Positions 11,451-27,141 of a DNA stretch of 64,000 nucleotides are shown one piece after another; the stretch's first letter is position 1; each line of letters starts with the position of its first letter. The stretch is from Halichondria panicea (lineage: Eukaryota; Porifera; Demospongiae; Suberitida; Halichondriidae): NCBI RefSeq assembly GCF_963675165.1, contig NC_087381.1, positions 4,961,378-5,025,377 of the forward strand, read 5' to 3'. The position numbers and the translations under genes were made by a program. The notes below the pieces were generated by a model, which ran no database searches, was not told the origin of the DNA, and saw only the letters and a program-made list of their open reading frames with translations.

Positions 11451-12086
11451 CCAATCCTTCCCTTCCTATATATATCTTTGGGTGGATCCAGGACTTTTGA
11501 AAAGGGAAAAAAAATGTTTACTAAAAAAAAGCCAATCAGCATAGATAATTATATCTAGGTGCCAAGTGTCCTAGACTAGGACAGTGCCGGATTTGGAGGC
11601 TCTGTCCTGTGTCCACTGAGTCGGATTTACCTGAAATGTCCTGCTCCTGAGCAGGGATAATACAGTCCAAGAAACTCAAAAGTTCTGAAGCTATTGCTTG
11701 CAAATCATGAACAGAATTCAGTTTCTTGTACTACTATGGCTCTCATGTTGAGCTGTCTGTCCCAATGTTTTGTAGTGTTGTAGGTGGGGCTCTCCAGCAG
11801 AAACTCCAGCATGATCATACCATAGGCATAGATAGTAAATCACAGGGTTTTGCTGTAAGTAATGTCTCATTTCTGGGCGAGTAGTACTTGTTTCCTGCGC
11901 TGCGAGCTGAGATACTATAGTATCTGTTCCCTGCACACTGATGTTTGGTTTTGCCGCGGCTTTTGAGGCATAAAATATCAGCCACGCCCCTTGCCCTGTA
12001 CACCACCACGTGATATAATTATTGCATCTTAATTAAAGTTTTTTTCAGTTTTTAGCCTACTTTATGTTTTTAAATAATTATACACA

Positions 12087-15000
12087 ATGGCTACAAGTTC
12101 TGCTCTGCTGGTGATCTTTGTTGTCTGTATCTGTATAGTATCTGCGCAGATTCCAGTGCCCTCGTCCATAGGTCCTGCAGTTACCCTACCAACTACCACC
12201 TCCTCTGTGGAAAGTAAGTATAGTATTCCTACATTTATAATTATAATTATTACAATACATGCTGCACAACTTCGTATAAACTACACTTGCACATGTACCT
12301 TTCACCTAACTAGTAGGGTGCACCATTCCATGGTACATTTACCTGCTTAGTCTCCTAGTAGTGCATTTGCTTATTTTTTAATGGTCCATCAATTTCCATG
12401 TTATTTGAGCTCGTTGCTCGTGGTAATGTTCTGGTTGATAGGTAAACAGAACCAAACTAAACTTACGATGCACTGGAGCAACATAATGCCCATACAATTT
12501 GTAGCCTTGAAAGGTTATAATTACTGTGTGTCCGTAATGTAATTATGTACACGTAAGTGTGCAAATAACGTTTTTATGTTCATGAGTTTTGTTATCCTTT
12601 GCCAAGTCTGGAGCACTGGAAGTCATGGTTTTGGTTTTGGTGGTTTCACGTGTTATGATTGCATTTTTAAGCCACAGCGTTTTAGTGGCTCTGTTCAAAC
12701 TTGTGGTTTAAATATTCTATGGCCGTGTACGATGCTGTTGCTTGATGATAATGAATTGATTATGAAGTGTGCCATGTTTTGAAACAGTTGTTGTGTTTGG
12801 GGACCCTAAATGTAATACGATCGCTAAATGCGATTGTGTTTGCAGTGATAATTATGGTGTCATTCTCGTTTGCTCATTGGAGATCAGTATGCATAGAGCT
12901 TGCAACAATTGACATAGAAAGTACTAAGATATCGTTAATGTCATAATGTAATCACCACTCTCTTCAATAATAACAATCGAAGCATCCCGTTTAATCACAC
13001 CTAAAATGTCAAATTAGTTTACTGATGGATGGATTCTGTTTATATGAAACTATGTTTGAATATTCTATGGCCGTATATGATAATATTCTTGTGTTTGTCA
13101 CTTGATAAGTTTGTCACTTGATAATCAAGAAGCGTGTATCGAAGCACCCCATACACGGCATGTTGTATCTGTATCGATAAGTCAGCCAGTCATGTTACTC
13201 ATGTACATGTAGATTGATGGTATGAGATAATTATGTGCTAGCGAATAATATCTGACTTTGTAGATAGTCATGTGTTAATGGTTATTTGTTAGTGACCTTA
13301 CTGATAGTATTCACAGTGGTACCCTCTATGGCTAGTGTTCATTCTCACACAACTAACTCTAATTGCACGATCTGTTGGTATGAATGTTGACAGCCAGAGA
13401 TGAGCCTCGAGTCCAGGCCGATTTTTGTTTATTGTAACGCTACCTCTGAACGTATTCACAGCTATGTATCACTCCATGACTATTGTCATGTTATTCCCAT
13501 ACTAACTAATGATTGCACAATCTGTCGGTATGAATGTTGACAGCGATGTGCTCACACTGTGCATGGCGGTGGTATTGACCACCTTTAGACAAAAAGAACC
13601 ACTTCTTAGGCCTTGTTTACTAGATTGAAATAGCCACTATTTTGAAAATGCTGGCCACATCACAAGACAGTGTAGAAGATGGTCAACAAAATTCCCAGCT
13701 ATATACGTGTATGTACATGTACTAGACACTACACTATGCCTTGCTTCTAGGCTGCACAGTAATTGGAATGCATCAGCTCTGTACTTACGTTTATATTTAC
13801 CCTGAGCTATGCAGCATGAAATATTAGATGTGCGATGAAGGAGCCTCAGGTTGTAGATCTGGAGGTACAGAGCATATACATATACATGTACATGTACATG
13901 TAATAATATGCACTGCCAGAATGCGTTCGTTAATTTCTGTCCGGCAATGATAATCATAGTTATGATTGTTGAAATAATTATTTCACAATGGCTATTATAG
14001 GCACACCTACATGTATGCATCTATATAAGCATGCATGCACACACAGTACAATCATACATGCTTATTATTCATAGTCTAACAATCACTAACTGACGTACCC
14101 CCCCCCCCTCCACTTCCAGGCTATGGTGATGTGTTAATGTTCCCACAAGACCCCACCCCAACGAAGTACTTCAGTAACAAACTAGACTTTGTCAGCATCA
14201 ATGGAAGCCTCCTCGTCGGAGCTGCGTAAGTTTCTATGTTGCAGGCCGCTGTGATAGACTGATAGACTAGCAACAGCCTATATTCTAAGGGCCTATATTG
14301 TAAGGACGGAAGTGTCTATCGGTTGAGAACTCTTATGAGCATTTTAATAATTGAGAGAACTGACAAAAAACACATGTATGGCTCAGACTTATCTGAGATC
14401 CACAGTCTAAAAATAGAGTCTATAAATACACATACATTAGATCTGTACATTCCATTACATCTGTACACAATTAAAAAATCAGTTTTTTTCTCATTAGTCC
14501 ATCACAAGCGGCACTGAATGGTTGGTGGTGGTTGAGACAATAATAGCCATCACTTCACTTAAATGTACATAAACATACATGCAAGTCAATTGATTTCAAT
14601 ATAAGCTTGCGTTACTTTCTCCCTCTAGGGACACACTTTATCTGCTGGATAATGATCTGAATGTATTGGACACTCTCACTTGGATTAACCCCTCTCAGCC
14701 TGGCACCTGTGACTTTGACAACGCGGTGAGCTCAACTGTGTATTGTAGTAGCTACAGTGTAGCAGTAATACATGTACAATGTACATGTATCTCCTAGCAA
14801 CAGCCTCTATTGGGCTGTGCCCCATTTTGTTGCTGATAAAATTTTTGTGGCTAACCAGTACAGTGTACACTAGATTTTTATTTTCACTTGTTTTGTAGCA
14901 ACTAATTCATCATTATATATATTATATACATGTACATGGTTTTTATTAGTACTCAGTAATTTATGTACTTAAAACCATGCCTCCTAACACATTGAAGTGG

Positions 15001-18000
15001 CTGCTCCCAAAGGGTTCTATAACTGATTTAGAATAGTGCTAAGCAAGCTAGGCTATATTAACACAAAGAAGACCCTGCAACCAAGAGTTTCTACAAGCTT
15101 CAAGCAACGTTGAAACTTCGCTCTGGCTAGTCTACGTAAAAAACTCACATTGAAGGCCGTTTCCGTCTCTTGAGAATCATGCATAGCAAAAACTGCTAAT
15201 AGAAACTTGCTATTCTACTATGGTTAGCTCTACACTAGAGCACTAGCTATTGGTAGCTGCAAGAGTAAGACAAAAGCTGCAAAGCTGCACTGCAGAACAC
15301 AAAAATACTAAATTAATTTTTAATGATGCACTGCATCATCATTACTATGACTTCAACATAAATTTCCATAGGCAAGTACATACCTTAAAGTTACATATTT
15401 TCGCGTGTATTATGCTATTTCTGCAAATGAGAGTAAAATCGCAAAAATTAGTACTCGCAAATAATTGGCCTTGTTTAATGTATCCAGATCGACATTTTTG
15501 CAAAAATTATAACAGCATAAATGTACAAAACTGTAAAAACGCAAACAAATCTACAACCTGTGAAAATATGTCACCTTAAGGTATAATGGACCTCTGTAGA
15601 AGACCTCTACTGAGGTCTCTAAGTGAAATAAGGGGGACCCTCTCAGTAACCAATCAGATTGCACCATTTGTGACAAGCATTTTCTATATTCAGAGAGCCC
15701 CACTTTATACATCAGTAAATAACCTTTTCTTCAGGAGTATATTTGTCGGAACCACATTCGTGTGTATGAGAGTATTCCAGGTGGTGTGGGCGGTGTGCCC
15801 GCTCTGCTCGTGTGTGGGACCATACCCAGCTCCAACTCGTTCCTCACCCGGTCCATCTCCGCCCAGTGTCGGACCGTGACCATTGTGAGTGGTGTGGGTG
15901 TGTGAATGGTGTGTGTGTGTTTGTGAGTGGTGTGGGTGTGTGAGTGGTGTGTGTGTGTTTGTGAGTGGTGTGGGTGTGTGAGTGGTGTGTGTGTGTTTGT
16001 GAGTGGTGTGGGTGTGTGAGTGGTTAAATTGCTCCACATGTGTGAATATGTTACTATTGAAGGGCATGTAAAGTTATTTTTAAATATCGTGTACACAAAT
16101 TGATACTGTGTGCGGTACAATATGCACTCAATGTCATGTTTTCATTCTATGTTTTGATTTCAGGTTAACTCCCGGTTTGGTAAAGTTAGCAATGTGTCTG
16201 ATGATGTTGAAGGTCTCATTACTGTTCATCCAGATTTGCCAGGGTTTGGAGAATTCAGAAGAAGTAAGTTTGAGGAGTGTGAGTGAGAGTGGGAGTGAGT
16301 GTGAGTGTGAGTGGAGTGTGAGAAGTGGAGGGTTGGTTGTGGGGATTACAGTTTGTGTACAACAATGTCCCTCAACAAAGTCAAGCATGCGTTTCTAACT
16401 ATTGTGAAATGTTATGTACATGTTCTCTCAGGGACTGTAAAAATTAGCAATCAAAATTAGCAATCAAGAGAGTCTTACTTACGAAACCTGATATACAGTG
16501 TCAAGGTTTCATCTAGTGGGGGGGGGGGGGGAGCAGGGGTGAATCTTCCCCCCAAATGGTGTAGAATATTGACATCATCACATTAGTTAATCAAACATTT
16601 TGCAGTGTGCTTATGTGCGCCCAAATCTCCCCCCCCCCAACTTTTTATCCTAGATGAAACCCTGCCGTGTATACAACCTTTTCACCTCACTTGAAATACA
16701 CATTTTAAAAACAAAAAGAAATGTACCACTAATTGACCTCAGGTATGTACATGTACATATAGTAATAGTCAGAGCTGGGCATGTTCACAGTTTCAAATTG
16801 TTAATGAATGATAGATTGTGCAAGACCTAGATCTAAGCCTTCTTTAGAGTGATGTGCAAGACCTAGATCTAAGCCTTCTTTAGAGTGATGTGCAAGACCT
16901 AGATCTAAGCCTTCTTTAGAGTGAATCCTATAGACGTTTAAGTGCACGGCATAATGTGGCATCACTTGTAGATCTACCAGTAATCTGAATTTCAGGTAGT
17001 CGGCTTTTCAAATCATCTCAATGACGATCAGTTTATCGTGAGATCATCTAGACAGTGCTCCCTTGGGCTGGCTTTATTAGCAGACACATCTCCAGCGTGT
17101 TGAAATCTATCAACAACCCTCCAAACAGTAGCTTCAGCAACAAACAATCTATCTACTGCTTCCTTAATGGTACAGCAATTGACAAGCCTTTGCCATATAC
17201 CATTCTCCACCTCAGATCCTCATGATAGGATTTTGTACGGCCAGGTTCCCCCATTATTACTTGGTCTTGCACAATCAATCATTCATGAAACTGTGAACAT
17301 GCCCAGCTCTGACCATTACTATATGTACATACCTGAGGTCAATTAGTGGTACATTTCTTTTTTTGTTTTTAAAATGTATATTTCAAGTGAGGTGAAAAAG
17401 GTTGTACGTACTCTCTATCAAACGTGTTTACAAGCACTATCACAACTTGAATCTGCCACTACATGTTCTCTCATGCATGCACTCTCTCCCCACAGGTTCT
17501 GAAAATGACACTACTTATTTATCGGCCAGCTTCACAACCCCAAACATTCGCGACTATGATCTTGCTTATCTAGACGTCACGGTGAACTCTAGCACTGCCG
17601 TGCCGTCTGCAGTGAGGGACTATGGGTACTTAACATTCCGCAACTTTTGGCTATATTGTGAGTAGGTCTCTATAGGCGATGTACATGTCGGCGTGTACAG
17701 TGTCTACTAATATACTAGTTGAACAATGGTGGTACAGTTTGTATCAAAAAATGTGTTAAAAAGTGTTTGTTTTCTTGTTGGGGTATTTGTTATTGCTGTT
17801 ACCACATACATTGTACATGTACATGTACTGACAGTATCTCAGGGTTCTTCCCAGGATGAGTTGAGTGGTGGCTAATTTTGAGTGTTTATTTACACTACAT
17901 TCAATTTCAGCAATTCTAGAGACAAATTGCACCAGAACATTAATTTTATTGATGTTTATTAAAGACATGCAAGTGTTATATAAAAAATAAAATTAACATT

Positions 18001-21000
18001 GAATCACTAAAAATAGATGGTTAGTTTCTTCTCTTCTTTTTTGAAGCCCAAAGCCAGTCATTTGCAAATCTTGTGGCCTACTTTCCTCCTTTCCCACTTG
18101 CTGTGGAGTGGCTTGACTCATAAGTATCAGCAAAATATGCAACTCCTGGTTTAACTGCATCATCATCACTATATATACAGTAGCTGCTAGCACTGGCACT
18201 GGAATCAGTTTCTTGGCATCTCCTCTTAGAAGTATAGGACTATATACTGTCTATCTCTAAGTCTTTGGATGTAGCACTAGTCACTGTCTAAAATAGTTTA
18301 GAATAGTTTACTAACTTGGTATTCTTTTTGTGGTACTGATTATTGCTGAGTAATAATGCGCATGCTCAGAACAGCTGCAGCTGCTTAGCTGTAGAGTTAC
18401 TAGTGGTCGCAGAGAGGTAAGTGGTGGTCGTTTATAGAGCTGCAGTGGTCGGTGCCGACCACTGTGGGCAGAACCCTGGTATCTCCACCACATCCCCACA
18501 CACACCATTGACCCATCCCACACATACACCCCCACAGTCCCAGTGGTATTTGTAGACTACAAACGTGAGAACTACCCTCGTCCCCCGGGCAGTACAAATG
18601 ATGCTGCCTTTCAGTTTTACTATGTGTTTCTACGAGAAAACTTCCAGATTGACAACAGGGAAGTGCTCTATAGCAGAGTCATCAGAATATGCCGGGTGAG
18701 TAATAGTGAGGGTGCCGGGCAGGACTCAAAGGAAACTCCTACCGAAACTGAACTAGTCTATTTGTTTCTGTAGCAGGTGGTGGGTAAGCAGCGCCAATAG
18801 TTGAACTTTCAATACCTGTATTCAAAGTGATCATAACACGTTACTTTAGAAGATACATTTACATGTACATATATGTACAGTTGTATTCTCTAAAAATTCA
18901 AAATACATCTGCTCTCTTTGATTGTTGCACTGTACATGTATACTGTAATATAGAAATTTAAGTCTTCCTTTCTTCTTTCTACAGAATGATCCCGGAGTGA
19001 CGTCTACCTCTCAAAATCGAGAGCAGATATTTAGTACCTACCTTAAGTCTCGTATATACTGTCTTAGAGAGATGCCCACCGGCACTGAGTTTATAGGTGC
19101 TCAAGATTTCCAGTACAACGAAATGTGTGAGTATGAGTTACTACATGTATGTGTACATGTAGGTACATTGTACAATCATGCATGCAGTATAGCTATTAAT
19201 TTAGCTTGCTCACGATAATTATTTTACCCCACGGAAATTACCCGCTATACGGTACATGTATACTTTTGGCAATCTGTTGACAAAGTCCTCCCACCTACCT
19301 AGCAATACGGTATGGAGACTTACATCATGTAGGGGCCCATTAATTAACCTGCTGTATTATAGAGCTGCTTAAGGGTGACCACAATAGATATGTGTCACAT
19401 TGCATGTACCACGTACCTCACCCCACCACTCTACAGGGAGCCTCAGCTTCAACAAGGACGAGGGCGGCCGTTACTACTCAGATGGACAGTACAACAAGTA
19501 CCTATACGCCGCTTTCTCCGGACCACTGTGAGTTGATGACTAGGGGATGGGCCCTTTATAAGGTTGCTGTATATAATAATGAACCTTACGAGTGCATGAG
19601 GGCCTCTTTCAGGGCATATAAATTCGTTTTAAAGGCTGTGTTTGTGTGATTTATCAAGCATACAGTGTCCTTATAAAATTATGTATATGTATTTATATAC
19701 TCCTGGTGTACTGTACATGTGTACATGTAGTTGTTTATAGTGTAATTAATACACACACTGTTATTGTACTTGCCTCAAGTGTCACAGGTCAGCTCACATG
19801 ATTCATCCACCCAATACAACACACACACACACCACATGCACAGTGTTGGCCCCACTGGCACAGCCGTGTGTGTGTACCCCGCCTTCCCAGCCCATCCCAC
19901 CGGACAGAACACCCTCAACGATGGGATATTCGATATCTTCCAGGGGGACCTTGTCATCACAACCCCCTCACAAGGTGAAAATGCAGAGGCTACCTCTTGA
20001 TCTTGTACATGTATGATCTGTGTTTTCACTTCATACTCACCCACCCAGGCGGCAACACTGAACGCCAGAACACACTGGTGGAGTGTTTTCCCCAGGGCCG
20101 CAACGTTTCAGGGGACGCAGAGGATATACTGCTCGTCAAGGACATTGAACAACTGGGGGATGACCCTTTAATTGTCCTGGATGGACTTCAGTGAGTGCAC
20201 ATGTAGCTTCAATCACTTGTGCAGCTATACAGTCATGTATTTATAATCAAGTGTTTGTATTCTTTATTATGCCTCGAGGTGTGTGTGTGTATTCCAGCTG
20301 TAACTGCTCAACGGTTGCAACGCGACAAAAACTAAGCTTTTATAGACTCCACGTTCTCTTGGATTTTAATTATTGGATTTTCAGTTTTGTTCTCCAATTA
20401 TGGCAGTTGGCTAATTTTACTTACAGTGAAAGCTGTTGCAGTCTAGCATCATCTGTTTCCATTAAGCGCCTCTCCTATAATAACTGTGTGGAATATTTAA
20501 TTCATTCGTTGTCATAATAATAGTGTTATGTTAATAAAACGTAACATTATTATAACACTCTTAGACTAATAGTTTTTGAGCGAAAGCAAAACATGGCGAG
20601 AGGCATTAGCACAGCGCAGCTTGCAGCAGTCGTTATAATAGTTTTCGTTTCTACATGCATGTACACTGTATATATACGTAGTTATTATATAGGTACATGT
20701 ACACACTGTACATGTACCTATATATACTGTATATATAGTTATTATATACACATGCTTTGCTACGTTGCTGCACTGTTTGAATAAGCAAATTGTTACGATA
20801 ACTACATGACATGTCATCCAACATGCCTGTTCATTGTTTCCTCCCCTTGGGTAGACTAACAGTGGCTGTATTATAGTGGGTGGCCTGCTAACACAGGTTG
20901 TAACACGGAGAATGTATTATAGTGGGTGGCCTGCTAACACAGGTTATAACACGGAGAATGTATTATAGTGGGTGGCCTGCTAACACAGGTTATAACACGG

Positions 21001-24000
21001 AGAATGTATTATAGTGGGTGGCCTGCTAACACAGGTTGTAACACGGAGAATGTATTGTATTGTAGAGCTATACAATGTATGTATCTAGATAGGGTGACCT
21101 GCTTACAGGGCAGTAGCCCGAAATCTTGACAAGTAGGATTTATATAACGAGTGTTTCTGTTATTTTCTGTGTAGCGTGACTCAGCTGTTGGTTGATGAAG
21201 TGTGTGTGGTGACAAAGACTGACCCCACCTCCTGTCGTAACCAAGATGTCCTATTCCTCGGAACTGGTACGTACGTGTACTCTAGATATTGAATATAGCT
21301 GTACATTGATATACATGTAGCTGAATGTTGGAGGGTGAGGTGGTTTACTTTGCCATAAATCCTTAACAACCATAGTATGAGTGTTATACAATGTATATCC
21401 TACATGTATAATTTAATAATATCGATATCCTAATAAACAGGACTCTAGGTTCCATACATGATACATGTACATAATTATTACTGTACATCTGTTTTGTATG
21501 CTGATATAAACTTTTGCGGAAATATCGTTAAAAATGACTTCCCGGGTGGTAGATTGCATGCATTGTTCATAGGTGGGTTTATACCCTTGCAGTAGAACCT
21601 ATTGTACATTATATCATAATTATGTTACATGTACATGTATAGTGTCTGATTTGGTACCTGAGTTCAATTGACATTGTTTTTGCAGACAATGGAATGGTTT
21701 ATAAGGTGATTATGGCCACGGTAACCTCGGGGCTGACTGGAAAAGTGGAACCAGTTATTGTGGATAAAATACAGGTACTTAGAAAACTTGCTATGTAGTC
21801 TTCTACTGATCACTTTGAGAAAATTCCTTCCTTAAATGAGTACATGTATTTTTCGTAGACAGGGGGTGAGGAAAGGGGGGATATCCCTCTCCCCCCCTAA
21901 AATTTGCATTCAAGTACATGTAATTGAATTTTCTAGTTACTTTTCTTATTTCCCCCCTCTACTTCAAAATCCTGTATGTCCTAGTGCATATTTGTGCTAC
22001 ATGTAAGCACAAGTACATGTATACTTGGTGTCAATGTGTGTTCTCACTTTACAGCTTGGTGACTCCTTGAGTGTTGATGAGATGCAGTTAAAGGTCAGGC
22101 CTCAACGTGTTCTGCATGTGTATTAATGGTATTCATAGCCTACTTACCGTACATGCATGTATATGTGAAGGTGAAAGGACGGTTCTTTGAATATAGAGTG
22201 CATGCTGAGATATTTTAAATCAGTGTGTGTCTTTTCATTATCAGTGCATGCAATGTACGTATTTTTCCTACCTCACAGCGTGTTGATAATGGAGACAAGC
22301 AGTTGTTTGTGACCACCGCTAGTCGAGTGTACCGTCTACCACTAGAGAACTGCAACAGACACGGAGCCAATTTCAGGTGATTGCTTATCACGTGCAGTAC
22401 TGTGTTCAGTGTAGCTATAGGTACATGTATATCGGAAACCTCTCATTTTGGGAAAAGTACAAGCCTAGTATAATTATTATAACCTTTGTTTCGGTCAGAA
22501 TTTGGCCTAGTTCCAGTTGGCTAAAGTTATGATCACCCAAAAGGAGATGCACTGCTGATATTATGTGTCAATGTACATGTATCCAGGGAGGCCACACTGG
22601 TCGGTAATGGTGGTTGGTACTAACTACCTGTAAACATAAATAACCATCTAGGAGATTGAGGATTGAAAATAGCCACTGCTTTGAAAATTCTGTGCACATC
22701 CCTGTGTATATCTTACACTGGAAGCCATAGAGATCAAACGAAAAGTATGCCTATGCAGCTGGCAACCACAGTGCTACCCATTTATGTGCAAGCAACCACT
22801 GGCAACCACAGTGCTACATTGTACACGTATCTATGCCTACAAGTGTACATGTACTAATTAAGTGCTCTCCCTTGATCCTGTAGCGCTTGCATTGGTTCCC
22901 GTGATCCTTACTGTGTGTGGGACAGTGTGACTGTGAGTTGTGTGAAGAGTACTCTAACGGCAGTCGACAATGCAGTTGGATCAGTGCCATCAGCGTAAGT
23001 GGGTGTGACAAGTGTAGAAGTATGGGCCGAGTTTAGATGTAATTATTTGCATGTATAGTGTAGGTACAATCATGTACATGTACCTTAGAAACAGTGGTGC
23101 CCAATTATAACCCGAGGCGCGCCACGGGTAAGGCCACTCCAAATGAGACTGTAGTTTCCCGTCAGAGACTCCAGTAAATTATAAGCGGATGTGAGCAGTA
23201 TTATCATTATTCATTATTATAAATGAATTTAATTAATTAGCCACACAAATTCAGCCAACCATGTGCTTGGAGGCAACAAAGAACAAGAAAAAAGTAATCT
23301 AAAAAGAAAACTACTGATAAAGATACTGCACCAATGTGAATTTCGACCCATACTTTTCTTTTAGATTAAAAAAAAGTCAATATTTCATTGATAATTAGAG
23401 AAATAATGGCCATAATGACTATTAATGAGGTAGCTAAAGCAGGAAGCGCGAGTTGGACGGGAAACTACAGTCTCATTTGGAGTGGCCTTATAGTAGTCGG
23501 CCTGTCTGTCGTTCTGTGTATTCTGAGTCTGCTCATTTACATGTAGACGCGATAGCGCTGTGTTTGTACCATGGATAGCCTCAACACAACAAAGTAGTAG
23601 TTTTAAATTTACAAGATTTTGATGTTAAATCTTCGTTGTTGAATAAACCGAGCAAAAAAGCTAAAACGCTAAAAAGCTCAAACCCGCACGTTGGCCTACA
23701 TGTAGATGTACATGCAATCGCTGCTTTAACTGAGTCTGTAGACTCACTAAACCTCAAATTAACGTGGATGGAGAGTTTACAGTTCAGTGCTAACCACCAT
23801 GACCACCGTGACCTCATGTGTATTGTGTATATAGGTGGTCCCTAATCTAGTTAACTGGTATCAGTGGTGGTTGGTTGCCAAGGCATATGGTATTGTTACA
23901 TGTAGGTGCAATTATAGTGATCTGTGTTTCCAAATCTCATTGACAGGTGGAGACAAAACATCCACACTGGCCAGGACACTGGTGAGTTGACCTACAGTGT

Positions 24001-27000
24001 GTTTTGTTAGTAGCTGGTGTACTCAGTACTCAAATATGATGATGCGTGTACATGTACGTTGCATTGAAGTACTAGCAGAAGTGTATTCATGCGCTCCTGG
24101 TACTACATTTGTAGCTATAGCTATAGCCAATGCAACAATAATTTGTAAACTTGTCAATAAAATAACCAGCAGTACATTGAAATCTGTTTATAGTTGCTGC
24201 AATAAGGAGGTGACCTGCTAATGCATGAACTTCTATGGAGACTTTGTGCCCCATTAACCTGGCTGTATTATAGAGGGTACTGTACATGTACCTGTTTATA
24301 GAGTGACCATGCACAATAGACAAGTTTCACTCTACATGTACAGTACATGTAGAGGTAGCAAGAGTGTTCTTTAGAGCACCATTGTATAAATATGCTCTTG
24401 CCTATAATTATTATTAACCCTTCCTTCCCTCAATTTCACCCACTCCTTGTACAGTTCCTGTGGTGTGGTTCGCTCAAACCCAGCTAGTGGTGGGAGAGGG
24501 TGATGGGCCTCTGTCTGTGGTCATCATGTCAGACATTAGGGTCTCGGACAATGTACTGGAGCTCATCATTGAAGACGGAACAGCTACAGGTACTGTATGA
24601 CTGCAGTGTTTTGTGTGGTGTGTACTGTATATACTGTTACAGTAGTGGATCCAACCTCTAAACGACTTGTTTGTACCTCTTACATGTATAATTATTGAGA
24701 CCGGCGACATTTATGGAGAAGTAGAACACCCTACCTGAAGTGTAATTGTTGTTCCTAATGACTACACAATTGGTGGTGGTGTCTTAATACTTACATGTAC
24801 GTGTATTAGACACTGGTACTGTGGAACCTTTAAATGACTATAATGGTTCAATAAATTATATTATTTGCCTCTTTCATGTAGTACTTAATTGAAATGAAAG
24901 CACCGCAGGTGCTGATGCCTCGGTGGAGATGCCAAAGCTACATAACATAAAGCTACTAATAGCTTAATTTTTTACACATGATGAACCTTTTTTAATTTGC
25001 ATGCTGCATGCAAACTCAAAGAGTGGGTAATGATCGACCATGATTGTTGTTAAAAGCGATCAATGCCAAAGTTCAAGTCTAAATTAATGGCTGCCAGCAG
25101 CAGAGCCTTGCAGCTCTCTCCTCACTCCTGCAGCTACCAATAGCTAGCGTTCTAGTGCAGAGTTAACTACTAAGTAGAGTAGCAACACTCGGTAAACAAG
25201 TTTGGCTACGTGCTCTTCCGAAAAGGCTGCAATGGCATTCCAAGTAAGCAAAACTAGGCATAACTCGAGAACGAAGCATTATTTTGCAAATCCACTAGAA
25301 GCCTATAGAAAGTCTTACTTGCACTTCATTGATCCTTGAGCAGCTGTAGCAGTCTACACACACACAAACACACTATCGTATACCTCGCTTGCGCATGCGC
25401 ACCGAGGCATAACTAGGCCTACATGTAAGTGGTAGTTATTATTTGGTCTATAGATACACTGTATGTGGTTAGTACAAACCAGTACAAACCAGTGTGGGCA
25501 CATCCCTGAATTATCAGCACCCCCATTTCTCCCTTGCAGCTGGACTGGACTTTGTTGTACCCTCAACTATCGTCAACTTTCCATCCAACCAGAATCTGAC
25601 CACCGTAACCATAACGATCATCCCACGTGCCATGTCTACTGGTAACCTTCAGTTTAGTCTTCGAATGCGTAGCAGTGGATCCGGAGCCTTGGAGTTTAGG
25701 AACCGTTCTGTCATAATAACTATTGTGGATGAGCAGGGTGAGATTATTACTTATGAGTGTGATGATCCTTTGCCTAATTACTAACTTTTGTTGTATTATT
25801 ATGTGCATACATACATGTACAGTAGTTACATGTACGATGGGTGTGTGCGTGTGTGTGTGTGTGTAAGCACTTGTACATGTATGTACGCAATTCCTGTTTT
25901 ATGTAGTCATTTACAATTTGACCCCCCCCCCCCCCCCCCCTCCTCCAGCCGTCCTGTTCCAGTTGACCATTGGAGGACTGGGCACTCGGACCTGTCAGCA
26001 ATGGATTGTGAGTGCTCTGTGATGTACATACAGTTCATGTACATGTGTGTAGTGGGTTGTTGGAGGCACACATCCACTAAAAACGACACTGTGCAAAAAT
26101 TAGCATTGCTGAGATAAGTTGGTTGCAGTTTTCACTCGACCAGAAGCCCAACTGTCTAATGCAATCATTCATGTACATGTACATGTACCAGAGTCAGTGT
26201 AATTTACTTTGAAGCTCATTCACTGCATTACCTACATGTATGTCTGCTATAAACATTATTACATGTATTTCTGTCTCCAATTATATTTTATCACCCACCC
26301 ACCCACTGCAGCAATTTGAGCCGTCCAATAAAATTGCAGCAATCACAGCGGACCTACTGGACGCCTTCATCCCATCGGCAAAACCGGAGGATTACGAAGA
26401 CACTTTCGTGCAATCTTCTTTCACTTGTGCCGACAAACTCTCAACAGATTACAAAGAATTTGCAATTTTCAGATCATTGATTGACGTTTCTAAACTTAAC
26501 ACCAATAGAACTGAGGTATTGAGCTCTCTCGATAACTGGGTTAGAAAGCAACCAACCGTAACTTACGGAGAATCTACACTCACTGTTCTAACTGATTCGA
26601 ATTGTGACACTGTATTGAACTCACTTGACCAGCCACTATGTGCTTACGATGGGATTACAGTCGGGGACCCTGCAGGTGTGTTGTCACCCAACACTGGAGC
26701 CGAGACTACTACTGTACTGGGAGGGGTATTGGGTGTTGCTTTTGCAGTGATGATTGGGTTGGGTTTGGTTATAGCCGTGCTGGTCGGTGTGATGCTTGTG
26801 AGTAGGAGAGCAAGGCAACGCAAGTCCAATGACGTTACTGATGGGTAAGCCATGTGACTGCATGTGATATTCTTTTACTAGCGCTACGGTAGAAATCACT
26901 TGTATATTAGTGAACCTAACCATCATGCATACATGTATTTTTGTATCTCCATTGGCTTTGAACCTTACATCCACACTTGAATTTATTTTATGCTCTCGAA

Positions 27001-27086
27001 GAAAGGTCAGGCACTCGGGTCCCAAATGAACAGTTACACATTAGTGATGTGCGTTGAGGTGGTGGCTATTTTCAATCCTTAATCTC

Positions 27087-27141
<55 letters not shown>

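Noticed and set aside
11718-12009. Peptide IYAYGMIMLEFLLESPTYN on the minus strand, slightly like a kinase C-lobe (YSFGMILLE)
   Set aside because: Only about 30 residues, bounded by stops, and none of the catalytic motifs nearby; too little to call even a relic.
15705-16120. Thr/His/Pro repeat proteins on the minus strand
   Set aside because: Translation of the 38-bp GT-rich minisatellite antisense to the sema gene.
20870-21053. Regular repeats considered as a CRISPR-like array
   Set aside because: Units are contiguous with no unique spacers, and the context is a eukaryotic intron.
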